This document shows positions 48,047 through 60,224 of a DNA stretch of 64,000 nt, in pieces. The notes under the pieces are model-generated. The model saw nothing but the letters and a program-made list of their open reading frames with translations, was not told the DNA's origin and searched no databases. The translations under genes and the position numbers were made by a program. Position 1 is the stretch's first letter, and every line of letters begins with the position of its first letter. The DNA is from Ustulina deusta (lineage: Eukaryota; Ascomycota; Sordariomycetes; Xylariales; Xylariaceae): positions 62,001 through 126,000 of the forward strand of contig JAJNNX010000054.1 of NCBI GenBank assembly GCA_023159155.1, read 5' to 3'.

Positions 48047-48277
48047 TTATGTAGCATCCGTAATGCAAACTGCTGGTGATTCCTAGTCGTACTTATGTAC
48101 ACCGTTCTAGGCACACCAGAACCTAGACTCTTCCAACTTAATAGGAGTGGTTTAGGAATCAATGCTATTAAGCCCTAACCCATATCCTTCGACCTACCTA
48201 CCAGATGCTACTCATTGGTGACCTAACAGTGACCTATCTATATTCGCTCAGAGAAAACCCGTCTAACACTGGGAAAC

Positions 48278-50044
48278 CTAGGTATTGCCAGTGTATGCAC
48301 CGCTAGTAGCTGCGATTTTCGCGTAGAAGAGGTCCGTCTCTGCGCAGATGATCATGCCCCCGTCTCCGGCAAAGTTGAAGTTCGCTGAGGTTTGGCCAAG
48401 GAATATTTTGCCGATTAAGGTTCCAGAGAGGTTGTAGACGTAAACACCATCGCCGCAGCCAGCGTAAAGACGACCTTTCGTATCGACGTGGATGCCTAGT
48501 ATATTGGAATCTTAGTCAGCACTACGGGTTATGTAGATAGATCTCGAGCGCTCGTACCGTCTGGGAATCCGGTGTGGGCATGTGCGAAGGTATTCCGGTT
48601 CGAAAAGGTCCCATCGTCTGCGACATCATATCGATAACTAGGTTCTGAATTAGTAGTCTATACCTCGAGGATGGCCCTGATGGTATATAGAACGGTATGG
48701 CGTGAACTCACATGGTAGTCGGAAAAGTCGCGTTTATTCCCCAGAAGACGGCTTGAGCCCCGGTATCGGCGACGTATGCATGCGAACCGGTAGGAGAGAA
48801 TGCTATGCCTATGAGATCGAGTCAGTACCTACTCAAACGACATGTTGTATAGGCTGGCAGGGACAAACCGTTCGGTTGGCTAAATCCATCAGCCACGACG
48901 GTGACAGCACCGGTCCTGTCATTATACCGATATACTTGATGCGGGAGTCCTTCCTTCGGCCTGAAATCTTGGAGTCGTCCGTATATGGGGTCTGTGAAAT
49001 ACACATCCTTATTCCATGGGTTGATGGCCATGTCGTTGAGAGAATTGAACTGGCGGCCATAATAATTGTTCAGGAGAACTTGTGGTATTTATTTTTAGGA
49101 AATGTCAACCGAACCTCTTGCTTAGCAGTATCGCTTACCTGTGGTATTGTATGGTTCTCTAGGGTTCATCATCACAAGCTCTGACGTTTTGTCTGCACCC
49201 TGACCCTCGGCTGCGAAGAGAAGACTTCCCTTATAGTTTATTGCTCCTGCATCAAAGGTGAGCCTACCTCCCTTCATATATTGACAACACAAAAAGGAAT
49301 CCTTGGCAAAGCTCACCATTAGGGTTTAGAACCACAGGGTTTGAGTCGACAACGTGGACTTTGACCTGGCCCGTCGCATTACGCTTAGTAGAAACAGCTT
49401 CGGCTTCGGCAAGACTGATCTTTTGGATGATGGCCGATTTATTCAGACCTTTGCAGCAAAAATTTAGCATTCTGTTCTCTAATAAAATGAAGAAGAAGAA
49501 AAAAGAAGAGAAGGTATTAGTGATCTCCTACATACCTGTGCCAGAAGCTGGTGCCCCGGCGCTTTGAACGAAGAACACCTCGTTAGTCGGGGGATACCTG
49601 AATGCAACTCGGTCAAACTTGGATCTCCATGACAGCATATTGACCCCGTATCGTACCACACGACAGCTTCATGGAATATAGGATCTGTCTCGCTCTGTGC
49701 AATGAGCGTCAAGGTGGGATTAGACCCGATCACATCGTAGAATTCGTCATCGTAGACATGAAACGGCTTTTCTTGAAGAGCAGCAAGGTCATAGCCAGGA
49801 GGAACAAATATCTTCGCTATGGTCAGTTGTCATTCCTGCTCATAGTATCCTATGAACAGTGACTTACGCTTGTCAGGTTGAACTCGCTCGGCGGTGCAAC
49901 CGAGGGTAGAACATTGAATGCTTTCTGGTCGATGAACTGAGCTTGAGCCGGTATCGCAAACCTTCGGTCCGGGACATCGCTATAAGCACCAATGGCCACA
50001 GCGACAGACAGCACAGCCAGTGTGAAAGACATGAGATTGGCCAT
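48278..50044 (-). CDS. secreted SMP-30/gluconolactonase-like lactonohydrolase
   Basis: A six-bladed beta-propeller hydrolase, probably metal-dependent and acting on a lactone. Nine exons (50044-49868, 49811-49657, 49597-49536, 49448-49317, 49246-49139, 49078-48869, 48808-48712, 48637-48558, 48495-48278) close to 412 residues. A signal peptide (MANLMSFTLAVLSVAVAIGA) precedes the propeller. Recognisable strands include DPIFHEAVVWYPPTNEVFFV, GRQFNSLNDMAINPWNKDVY, FTDPIYG, NGIAFSPTGSHAYVADTG and FPDGIHVDTKGRLYAGCGDG. His-Glu in FHEA, Asn-Asp in NSLND and the Asp in VADTG are the expected metal-site residues. The start is supported by a TATA box about 120 bp upstream, which would put the ATG at 50140 too close to the transcription start. 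The substrate is unknown. Confidence 0.88.
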
Positions 50045-50162
50045 CTTCCAGCTTGGGTGGCCCTCGGTGTCTGTGTTGTTCCCAACTGCTGGTGTTTTCG
50101 GGCTGTCTGGAGAAGACGGCGGATGATCGTTTCCTTGCATGGCTGAGCGTGGCGTGTCACCG

Positions 50163-50170
50163 TATTTATA
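50163..50170 (-). promoter_or_regulatory. TATA box of the lactonohydrolase gene
   Basis: TATAAATA on the minus strand, about 120 bp upstream of the chosen ATG at 50044. Transcription would start near 50135, leaving a leader of about 90 nt. Confidence 0.6.
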
Positions 50171-50919
50171 ACCGATTCGGCACCCTGGATTGGCGAACAC
50201 GAGTCTACTCCAATGGTAATGATCCCTTGCGGCAGAGATTCTGGTGGAGTGGACGCTCTGGTGGTGTCACCAACGACGCATCATGCACCCCGGAACCATA
50301 ATCAACAGGCACGACGGCGGTCAGCAACCTGAGACCTGCCTGGGCACTGCAGGATAGCGAATGGGAAGTAGTTACCCGGGATAATTATGACTTGAATGAG
50401 CACTTTCACCACCCCAATTGGCCGGTAGAGGTGTTCGGTGTGCATGCAATGTCACTTGCGGAAAGCAGACCGGGGTGGTGCACTTGGAGTGCGACTGTAC
50501 CTGAGCAAACCCTATCCACTTGTACTAGGTAGCCTTACCTCTATCTACCTAGACCCAGTACTTACTTACCTAGTGCCGTAGTCTACACTACTTGATAGGA
50601 TGCCGTTTTACCCAAAGCAAAGAAGGGCAGAGGCATCAATCAAGGCTTAGGTAATGGCATCTTGATGTTCGAGCGTTACCAGCAAAGCGACCGAATAAAG
50701 AACCCAGCCCTACATAATACAACAAATTCATCCATATCTAAGTATAGTCAATATGCCGAGGCCACTCGGTGACAAAGCTAAATAAAGCTGTCTTGTCTCG
50801 TCTTGTCTTAATACCTACCAAAGAACATTCCCACAATTCATTATACCCCGAATTATAGCCTGAAAGGAACCCCCCCAAACTGCATTCACATAGATTCATA
50901 TAGAGAAATTCAACAACGC
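50171..50919. other. intergenic region
   Basis: No gene is supported. ACCTA/TAGGT words are frequent near 50520-50600. A tract of repeated TGTCTTGTCTCG-like sequence lies near 50790. Confidence 0.5.
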
Positions 50920-50927
50920 TATAAAAG
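50920..50927 (+). promoter_or_regulatory. possible TATA box upstream of a small reading frame
   Basis: TATAAAAG on the plus strand, 107 bp before the ATG at 51034. It is followed by a CAAC/AACTTC-rich leader of the kind seen in fungal 5' UTRs. Confidence 0.4.
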
Positions 50928-51033
50928 CCCTCCTCACCCGTCCACTCACGCAATTCCATCAAACCCAAACAAACAAGCGCAATAGCAAGCGTCAACTTCA
51001 ACTTCAACTTTAACATCACCCCCTCCCCAGAAA

Positions 51034-51213
51034 ATGACCCCCACAACCCCCTCCTTCCCACCCTGTCCCCCCTGCACACCCACCAGCCCCTCCCCAATAC
51101 CCCGCGGTCCCGCCACCGCAGCAACGCCACGCGCAAGTCTCCTCTCAGAAGGCCAACCAACGCACGGCACGACGACAAGCTGCAAGTATGTCTCAGCGCG
51201 GACCTCCGAGTAA
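51034..51213 (+). CDS. candidate small Pro/Thr/Ser-rich protein, 59 residues
   Basis: A short frame beginning MTPTTPSFPPCPPCTP, with ATG in a fair context (GAAAATGA) after a TATAAAAG box and an AC-rich leader. It has no signal peptide, no membrane segment and no family I recognise. A GTATGT donor-like site near its end (51186) could splice it to a later exon, for example after the AG at about 51287. Composition alone makes it doubtful, since C-rich DNA easily yields such frames. The longer frame on the opposite strand (50738-51178) is judged a shadow. Confidence 0.25.
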   Translation: MTPTTPSFPPCPPCTPTSPSPIPRGPATAATPRASLLSEGQPTHGTTTSCKYVSARTSE

Positions 51214-51594
51214 GGTGTCACCGACTTCGCCCTGCTTTCCCCGGGGCGGGGTGGTGAATATAACCACTCAAATGCAAGTCAACACAGTATCGATCGCCAT
51301 CCCCGACATCTCATATATTTGTCACAAGTACTGAAACTAAATAACTTAGTCCAAAAGCGTAATAATATTATATACAAAACTTGAAGTTGTCTATGTCCGC
51401 GAGCAGTATTATATGCTGTACTATCTATCGTATAAGATAAAGGGTATCTGTGTAATAATCAATCAAGGACAGTGCTCAAAACATGACTATCCAACAAAGA
51501 AGCAAAAAGATCCATCGGATGCCTCCCCCCGTGTATCGCATCGTCATAAATGAGTCTTCACCCAAACGCCATTGCAAATGCCCCTCTATATGCT
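51214..51594. other. intergenic, 3' flank of the flippase gene
   Basis: AT-rich sequence with no visible gene. It would include the 3' UTR of the minus-strand P4-ATPase. Confidence 0.5.
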
Positions 51595-54500
51595 TCAAGC
51601 CCTACCCTCTAGATTCACCTCATCTCCCCCGTCTCCCACTTCTCCCATGGTCCTAGGACGGCCTTGCTGTTCGTCCAGCAGGGCTTGTCGCAGGTGTTCT
51701 CTGACTTCCGGGTCCTGCTCTAGCTCCTGCCAGAGCTGGCGATCCCAATTCTCGCAATTTTCGGGACTATCGTCCGCATCTCCTCTTCGCCATGGCGGCC
51801 AACTCCACAGGCCGTGCTTGATCAGGCCTCGCTTCACGAACTTGAACGCGATGTCTAGGCCGATAAGGATAAGGAGTACTCCGAAGAGCAAGGCCCACCA
51901 TAAGGTATCCTTGCCAAATGTGTTGACGAAGGCGCCTCGGCCAGCGTACGGGCTTGGCTGGAGAGGGTAAACACCCGAAAGGAACGCCTGCCAAGCCCAC
52001 CAGCCAGAGACGGTGATGCCGAATGCGCCCATGATAATGGCCGATTTGTAGTGTGTTTCCATGATGCTGGTTGGCAATTAGTACGATTTCTTAACCGGCT
52101 GAGGCCCGGGATAACTTACAAGAGCTTCCAGTTGGTCCACAATATGCCAATGGAAAATGCCAGGTCACCAAAGGCAAAGAGCCCATCGTCGAGAGGCCGA
52201 CCAAATACGTTGTACCCAAGCCAAATGAGCACCCATACCAGCGTGCCGTCAATAACTGCCCCCGTTATCCAGGTTACGAATCGAAAGAAATTCAGCTCGC
52301 GATTTCGCTGACCGTGGACATATAGCTCAGGAACAGCAAGGAGTGTTTCTGCACGGAGATCCTGCTCCCAGATGCCCATGCAGAGGACACATAAGCTTGT
52401 GAATAAAATGTTGAGAACGGTCAAACTGTAACTCTCGTACAGACTCGTCCCTGTGTAACCATTATACTGTTGATACATGGCGGTGGGCAGGTAGAAGAAC
52501 ATCTCCTTCCAGAACGTCGCCAAGATGAATTTCCCCGTTCTGACATAGTTCCACCGGCCGTGGACAAGAAGAAGCCGTTGCAAAAAGCGAAACTGTGCAA
52601 TTGCATAGTCGGCCACGCGAGCGGCTTGCAAGCCTTCCTTACCAGATATTCCTACACCCACATGAGACGCTGAAATCATCGCTAAGTCGTTCGCTCCATC
52701 CCCGATGGCCAGTGTTAGAGCTTTCGGGACTCGTTGCCGGATAGCTTTGACGATCGTGGATTTTTGAGCCGGCGATGCACGGCAGCATATAACGGAGTCG
52801 ATTGCTGGAATGAGGGTGTAGAAGAGGTCGGTCAGGATCAGCGATTTCTCCACAGCAGCAAGTGTCTGCCCATCGATCACAACAACGCTGTGAATGGTTC
52901 CGCTCTGCAGGTCCTCAATAATATCTCGGATCTGGCCCTCTAGGCCTCCTTTCGAGGAATCCAGAATAAAGATATCGGAACTAGGACGGCAAATTCGCGC
53001 CGAGTGCGCAATGTTAATCGCAGTCTCACGCTTATCCCCCGTCAGCATCCAAATTTTGATATTGGCACGTCGAAGCTTGTCAATGGTTTCAGGCACACCA
53101 ACTTGAAGCTTGTCTTCGATCGCAGTGGCGCCAACAAGATCCAGTGTCTGCTCAATTTGTTCACCTGCATCCTCAATCTTGTCTTGGCGGTCTATTAAAC
53201 TGGTTGTTGCTTTGTGGTAAATCTCCTTCCATGCCATATACTCCGCTTCAGGAATGAATTTGCGAGCAACAAGAAGCGTGCGGAGCCCTTCCGTGGCGAA
53301 CTCATCTAGATGCCTGAAACATCGATCAAAAACGGTCGCCTCATCCATTATAGAGGGTTCCTCGAGGAACCTGAACTTGGTTTGGGCTAGCGATACGGGA
53401 GTTAAGGGGCTCGTTCGTGATAGTTTTTTCACGACATCCAAAGATGTGGTGCGAATATTGAGGGAAGGCCGGTTCTTGTCTTCGGATATTCGAGATCTTG
53501 AAGGCTCTACTGACCTACTTCGCTCAAGAACTGGCCGTTTAGCCACCTGGGTTGCATCAAGACTGTCGCGATTTGTTGCAAAGCTACGACGCAACGTGAA
53601 GCTAGGCCGTCCACCAAAGCTATTCCGAACTTCTAACTGCTCGCTTCGACGCATAATTTCGCGTTCGAGATCAACACTTTTGCGCACCTCTGAGGCCTTT
53701 TCTTTGGCCAATTGAGCCAATTTCAACCGAGGCATGATCGCTGAGTCGGCGCCCTTGCAAATAAGACAGATTCGCCCATCCGGGTAACGCACGATAATGG
53801 ACATACGCTTTCGCTTGCTACTGAACTCAATAACATCGAGGATTTGATAGGTATCAATTTGTTCATTTCCACTTTCTGAACTAACTCGAAGCGTCACAGA
53901 CTGAGAAGACCGGTGAGTTACTAAGTACCCAAGTTCGCGAGCTGCTTGTACAAGAGCTAGTTCATCAGGGGACGAGGATTGATATTCAAGCCGCCCATCC
54001 TTCATTTCGGGAAGACAGGTATGGCAGAGTGCTAGACTTAAAATATAGTCTCTAGCCCGTGTTGAAAAATACGACGCTGGGCGCAACCTAATGTACTCCA
54101 AGAGCTCAGAAGTAGTGAGCTCGGGCTGCGCATTGCTAGGCCAGCCGGTAGACCTCCATTGTGAAGATCTCCTCCTAGGCGAGAAAGTGGCTGTATTTGG
54201 GGAAGCAATGGAAAATAGCTCAATATCTTCATAGAGGGCACTGTTGGCGCCATGAGACTTGCTTGGCGACAGTGTGCGCGCATCGGCTGTTTGTTCATTT
54301 ATTTCCTGGTCCTCTGACAGATCCATCGTGTGAAGCCAAGACGTTCCAGCGATACTCATCTTTCGAAATTCCATGACGTTGTCTGTTAATGTGCCGGTTT
54401 TATCGGAGAACACGTAACTGACTTGCCCAAGGTTTTCAAGAATGGTGTTGGTATTGCATCGAGCTGGTGTATCGGTTACTTCATCGTACATCTCTATGTC

Positions 54501-55847
54501 GCCATTCAACAAGAGCAGCTGGCCAATTCTCGTCAGCTCCAGCGTCACATACAGTGACAGAGGAACGATGTTGTTGTATTGAATTGCATAGCCAATAATA
54601 ATTTGTTTAAGCTGAACGGTAGCGTTGGCGATGTACCATGATTTGCGTTCCGTTGCCGCTCGCCACATAACATAGCCAGCGGAGCAGCCGGCAGTGAGAA
54701 CGATGACGTAGAAAACGAGTGTAATGACTATCTTGTTCGCCATCGCTTCGAGTGCGGGTTTCTTTGCGTCTGGGTGTTGATTTGCGTTCATGCGAATCTT
54801 ACACTCCTCTCCAGTATTCATGACAACGCCGATAATGCAACTCGTATTCCTAATGGTGCTCCCACGATAAATTACTTGATTCGAAGTGAGAGGCAAAGTT
54901 TTCCCATTTATAGCAACTCGTCCATCGAAGTGGTATAAATCCGGGTTGGGATCCTCGACTACAAATTCGGCAGCGATCGACCGAAGCCCATCTATCGTAG
55001 CGCAGTCCTTGAAGTCACGAAGCGATTCCCTACTCTTGAGGTTGGTTTCACCATCTAGGTCCATGGTATCGATATAGGCTATGCCATTCTCACCGGTGGC
55101 ATGAAGGAGAACAACATCGGCAGGAACCGCCTCATCACGTCGAAGCTTCACAATATCCCCAACCTTGACGTCTCCCCATTCGACTTGCGCCCAGCGGTAT
55201 TCGCCATCCTTATCGTCGCCATCAGGTTCGGCGTCGTATGCCGTGATTAGAGTTTTCTGACTAGACCATGGCCATCTTGTCGCACTCGGAATCACTTCCA
55301 ACTCACGTGGTCTCAAAACGGTCGTCGAATTTGCGTTTTCAAGCTTGTCCAGGCGATGTCGCTTGTAGTCGTCGTAGCCCTCTTTCAATATAGTCAGAAA
55401 GACGAAGAAGAGCAAGGGAACAATGGTCGTGTAGCTGCCAGTGGTGCTCAAACCCGGAACAGTCTGGGGAATGCCGATAGCCAAAAAGTAGGCATTGGAT
55501 AGCCTCGTGAACTGAAATATCAATTGCTTCGGTACAAAGTCGTAGACGGTGTACCGGGAAGTGCGGATGGCGTTCGATATGTAAGGATGGCCGCGTCTCT
55601 CGTCGACGAGAGGCTGGCGGCGATCGCCGAGTTGCAGAGGGACGTGGCGACCGTCTTGGGATGGTTTCAGAGGCTTCTGTCGAAGTATGGCCTCGAGGAA
55701 ATACGTCTGGTACCACCGGTTTGCATGGCGATATACCGCCGTTCTCAGAACACGGCATTTCCTGCGTGGCCACTTCTTCCATGCCCGGCGAGGGCTTGTG
55801 CTCTCTGTTTCTATGCCATGACCAGAAGATTGGCTCATTGGAGACAT
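51595..55847 (-). CDS. P4-type ATPase, phospholipid flippase (Dnf3-like)
   Basis: Moves aminophospholipids from the outer to the cytoplasmic leaflet of Golgi, endosomal or plasma membranes. Two exons (55847-52120 and 52066-51595) give 1399 residues, with a 53-bp intron near the 3' end. Landmarks in order are VYDFVPKQLIFQFTRLSNAY, the actuator loop DLDGETNLKS, the phosphorylation site SDKTGTLTDN at about residue 480, SPDELALVQAARELGY, LTGDKRETAINIA at about residue 935 and GDGANDLAMI at about 1045. DGET in place of TGES and the FTRLSN segment are P4-class marks. A long Ser/Arg-rich insertion lies in the nucleotide-binding domain. The last exon encodes two terminal helices and a Glu-rich tail. 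The ATG at 55847 (MSPMSQSS) is the first Met of the frame. These ATPases normally need a Cdc50-type subunit, not in this window. Confidence 0.94.
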
Positions 55848-57638
55848 AACGGGTATTAAAGAGGGAACTGTATCAAACCGCAAAGCGGCGGTTGTGGCAA
55901 CACATCTCCGGTCCGCAGGACAGCGTAGCAAGCTTGGGTGATGGATGTCCTCGCGCACGATTGCTACCAACACGTCGTCTCGACGGCGCGGAATCTACAG
56001 CAAACGAATGAATGGCGCGCGAGGAATCGGGTTCGTTAACGGTGGCTTCGGATTTACGGAGATATTTTGTGGCGCGATTGTCACGACCGACGCATTCAAC
56101 AACAAGACGATAAAAGACAGACAATAAACGAGTGACACCCCCGAGAGGTTTGTTCGATTGCTATGGCTTGGAGTGTTGTTGATAAGAGAGAGACAAAAGT
56201 CAAGGCGAGAAGTGACATTCTATTACACGTGGAATTCAATTGGCTTGCATTGACTCTCTACCTTACTATGTTAGGTAGGTACTACACTGAAGCGTTTGGA
56301 GCCGGGAGAGCGATACCTTGTACCATGTACTACTACCTACTTAGGTACTACTTTAAGTTAGGATGCATGGTACGGTACCTAAGGTAGTGTAGCTGCGGCT
56401 TGCATAGATGGCCCGCAAATTACCTGGCTCGGTCCATACCCGACGACTAGCAGCCCGGACCCATGCATTAATTTCGTCACTTCTGGTGTACACTAATGCA
56501 CCAAACCAACAGATGACTTCCGAGCATGCACTATGAATTCCAGAAAGCTACACTACTTCGGTAGACTTCAAGTTTATTTGTGTAAATTCAAGAATCGACA
56601 ACATTGGAATCCTGCTAGCACACTTCGCGCATTTCTTATTGCCCAAGCTTGTTTAGTTTCTCTCTATAGGGGGTGTCGGACAAAAAACGAAGACTACCTA
56701 TCCCGAGACTTTTAAACAGGGATTTAGTTAACTCCGATAACTAGCAAATTTCCACCCTGGTAGGTAAGTACCTAGGTATGTAGTGTAGAGGATAGACATT
56801 TAGGTTGATTTCCTCAGTTAAAACAATCACGGAGAAGAAGAAAATAACAGAAAAAGGACTATGAGATATGCCCACCGCCATGAGATCAATACCTTGTTAG
56901 ATTTCATGAGGTCTAGTTCTTGATCAGAAATTATCGAGGGTAAATAAATATTGCAAATGATAAAAATACCGAGCCACGTTCTAGGATCATCTTAAAACTG
57001 TCTCGGGTAGTGGATGCCGCCCATACTTGTAGCTATCAATAGCAAGTATACCTGTCGCATCACCCGAAAACAAGAAGCATGTCTCACGAGGTGCCTCATA
57101 AGTAAGTAGTTACAGTACCTAGGTAGTAGGTATGTCCTGCATTGGAAGCGAGCCTGACGTGCTTGTGCCCACCTTATTTAGTTCGCTGTTCTCGAAACCG
57201 CCTCACAATAGAGGGGTAAATGTGGCTCATACATAGTAGGTATGCGTAAGTCCAGCCCCCAGGCCTTATCTGGTGCCGATGGATGCTGTAGGCAGTGTAC
57301 AGTGCTGTTATACCGTAGATACTACCTACACGGAGCCTTATGGATACCTAGGTATAACCCCAAGCTAGCGATAACGATAACAGCCATTGAGACTCCCGCT
57401 GCCATCCAAGTGTGATAATGCCCTCTATCCAATCCCAGGATCGACAAATCCTAAGCTCAGTACGACCCTAGGACCCTGCCTCTCGACTCAACTTAGGTCA
57501 TAGAACATAACTCGTTATCGTTACCGTCTGTTGTCTCCCTCTCTTACTATTGCATTCCTCTGCATCCCCCATCCCTTTCTTTTTCTTACCAAATAGCAGG
57601 ACAGCGAGGAACAAGAAGGAGAGTGCCACATCCTATGC
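55848..57638. other. intergenic region between divergent genes
   Basis: About 1.8 kb of 5' flank shared by the flippase (-) and the VPS9 gene (+). It is rich in AGGTAGGTA and TAGTGTAG words (near 56270, 56330-56390, 56760-56790 and 57110-57350). No gene is supported. Confidence 0.5.
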
Positions 57639-60224
57639 ATGCCTCCTCCTGAGCAGCCGCTCTCCGAGCCATCGACGAGCCGCACCGTTACCTCCGACCA
57701 TGACCCCGCGATGAGCCATCCGAAGACGCTGGAAGAGGGCTCGCCAGATAATGCCCCTCCTATTGCTGCTACCTCTGGGCCCAACCCTCCTCTGCTCGAT
57801 GCTACGGTTAAAGCGAGCGAGCAGGAAGGCTCCCCTCTTGCACCTAGAGACGTACCCGGACTCGACGTAACACGTCCAAGTCCCGCATCCATCCCTCAAG
57901 GACAAGGCGCTGTTGAAAACGACCATCCCAACGAACCCGATGTCGCCGTTGAGGCCATGGAATCCTCCGTCGCTACTTTAAGGCCCACCAAACCCCAATT
58001 TCTCTCGATTAATACGGGCCCTTACGTCGATCCAACACCTCCTACACCCACCACCACCACCACCTCTCAAACTCCGTCGAGGACGAATTCAGCGCACAGG
58101 TCTAAGGGACAAAGCTCGGGTTCTTCACCGACCCCATCCGATGCCGGTTACGACGAGACCCGCTTTGCCAGCGAGGATGAACGGGAAGGCGTCTCGCGCT
58201 CCGAGATCCAGAGTATAATAGAACAATTTCCAGAAGACGGCAGCGGGCCGGGAGAAGAGGAGGTCATGAGCCCCAGGCTCGAGATCACCTCGCCCCATCT
58301 GGCCAGCCCTCCGCTACAGCATCCTCCAAGGAAGTCCAGTCTCGAACCGCTAGCTCCGAGCATAGCACAACAGCTTCAGGAACTACAGGGCCTAAGGATT
58401 TCAAACACTTCACCAACCAGCGCGCGCTCCAAGGGGAAACTTCATGCCCATGAACAAGGTCCCCCTGTACCCCCAAAGGATGGACATCCAGATGAAAAGT
58501 TAGGGACCGTAGAGTCCCCCGTCTCATCCACAACAACCCTTCATCGCCCCCCGCCTCCGGAACCCGAGCCAGAGCCGGCCTTGCCCTTCGACTTTCACCG
58601 TTTCTTAGAGCAATTGAAGCATAAGAAGGCGGACCCTGTGGCACGATACCTCAAGTCATTCTTGAACGAGTTTGGGAAGCGGCAATGGATGGTTCACGAA
58701 CAGGTCAAGATTATTGGCGACTTTCTCGCTTTCATCGCCAATAAAATGGCACAGTGTGAGGTTTGGAGGGACGTGTCGGACGCCGAATTCGATAATGCTC
58801 GCGAAGGCATGGAAAAGCTCGTTATGAATCGACTGTACACCCAAACCTTTTCGCCAGCTATTCCTGCACCACAACCTATTCCAGGTGCGAAACCAAAAAA
58901 GCGCGGAGGAGACCCGCCGATGGGCCCCGGCCGAAAGGGACAGCATCAGGAAGATGTTGAGAGAGATGATATCTTGGCACAGAAAATCAGCATTTATGGA
59001 TGGGTGAGGGAGGAACATTTGGATATACCACCCGTTACTGATAGCGGGAAGAGGTTCCTTACCCTAGCTCAGCAAGGTCAGCCTCACAAACATGAAGACA
59101 TCGCAGCCGGCGCTAACTGTAGTAGAGCTCTTGAAGATCAGGTCTTATCGAGCACCTCGAGACAAGATTATCTGTGTGCTTAATTGTTGCAAAGTCATAT
59201 TTGGTACGTGTTTTTGGATGTAGTGAGAAATCCCGTCAGGCTTACTTATTCAATAGGTCTTCTCAAGCATAACAAATCAGATTCATCGGCTGATAGTTTC
59301 ATGCCTCTCCTCATCTATGTTGTGCTTCGGGCCAATCCGGATCACCTAGTATCCAATGTTCAGTATATTCTACGCTTCCGCAACCAGGAGAAACTGGGTG
59401 GCGAAGCTGGCTACTACCTTTCCTCTCTGGTAAGAATCAATATATCGGAATATTTAGTAGCCTGTGTCTTACTCGGTATTTCTAGATGGGTGCTGTGCAG
59501 TTTATCGAGAACATGGACCGCACCACTTTGACGATATCAGATGAAGACTTCGAGCAGAATGTGGAGGCTGCCGTCTCCGCCATTGCTGAAAAACACCGTG
59601 CAGAGGAATCTGCCACTCGACCAGCTGCGAATCTGTCCGAAAAGGGCGGACTGTATCCAAGAGAGTCGTCCTCAACGCGGCCATCTTTTGAGCAAGATGG
59701 CTCTAGAACACCACGGCGATCCACTTCCCGCGACGATCAAGACTCAGGCGATGAGGCCCCAGCAATTTCCGGGTTACTCCGTACCATTCAAAAGCCGTTG
59801 TCCTCGATTGGCAGGATATTTTCGGAGGAACCCGCTGCCGCCGGGCCAAGCACGCCGACTCACACTCCGCAGCCAAATTCAACATTAGCGCGACCAAGCA
59901 CGCGGCCTACCACACAGCCCAATCCTGATTCTCAAATCCCACCGATAGCCATACGACAACAGTTATCGGCCCAGGAAGCAGCTGCCAGACAAGCAAGTGC
60001 TGAGGCCGCGGAAGCATATCGATTGCAAAGGGCAGAACACAATAACGTAGTCGAAACCTTGGCGGGCATGTTCCCAGATCTAGATCGGGAAATCATTAGT
60101 GATGTTGTCCACCAAAAGGAAGGAAGGTTAGTAGCCCATACAAATCCGTACGTAATCTTCAACTTACCGAAATGGCTCCAGAGTTGGCCTTGCAGTCGAT
60201 GCCTGTCTTGCATTAAGCGCTTGA
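57639..60224 (+). CDS. VPS9-domain Rab5 guanine-nucleotide exchange factor with C-terminal CUE domain
   Basis: Activates the Rab5-type GTPase of early endosomes in vacuolar protein sorting. Five exons (57639-59076, 59126-59203, 59257-59429, 59486-60126, 60182-60224) close to 790 residues. The first 300 residues are Pro/Ser/Thr-rich and disordered. From about 315, FDFHRFLEQLKHKKADPVAR starts the helical bundle and VPS9 core, with YGWVREEHLDI, SYRAPRDKIICVLNCCKVI and SADSFMPLLIYVVLRANPDH, the last being the most conserved VPS9 segment. A CUE ubiquitin-binding motif closes the protein (LAGMFPDLDREIISDVV ... GRVGLAVDACLALSA). The order VPS9 then CUE matches yeast Vps9. The last acceptor at 60181 is chosen because it restores the CUE C-terminus; reading on or using a later AG breaks it. 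Confidence 0.92.

Noticed and set aside
50738..51178. A 146-codon minus-strand frame
   Set aside because: No recognisable domain and Gly/Arg-rich translation of a C-rich plus strand; a TATA box and leader instead point to the plus strand.
52421..53715. Several frames of 60-153 codons on the plus strand
   Set aside because: They are antisense shadows of the P4-ATPase gene and carry no domain.
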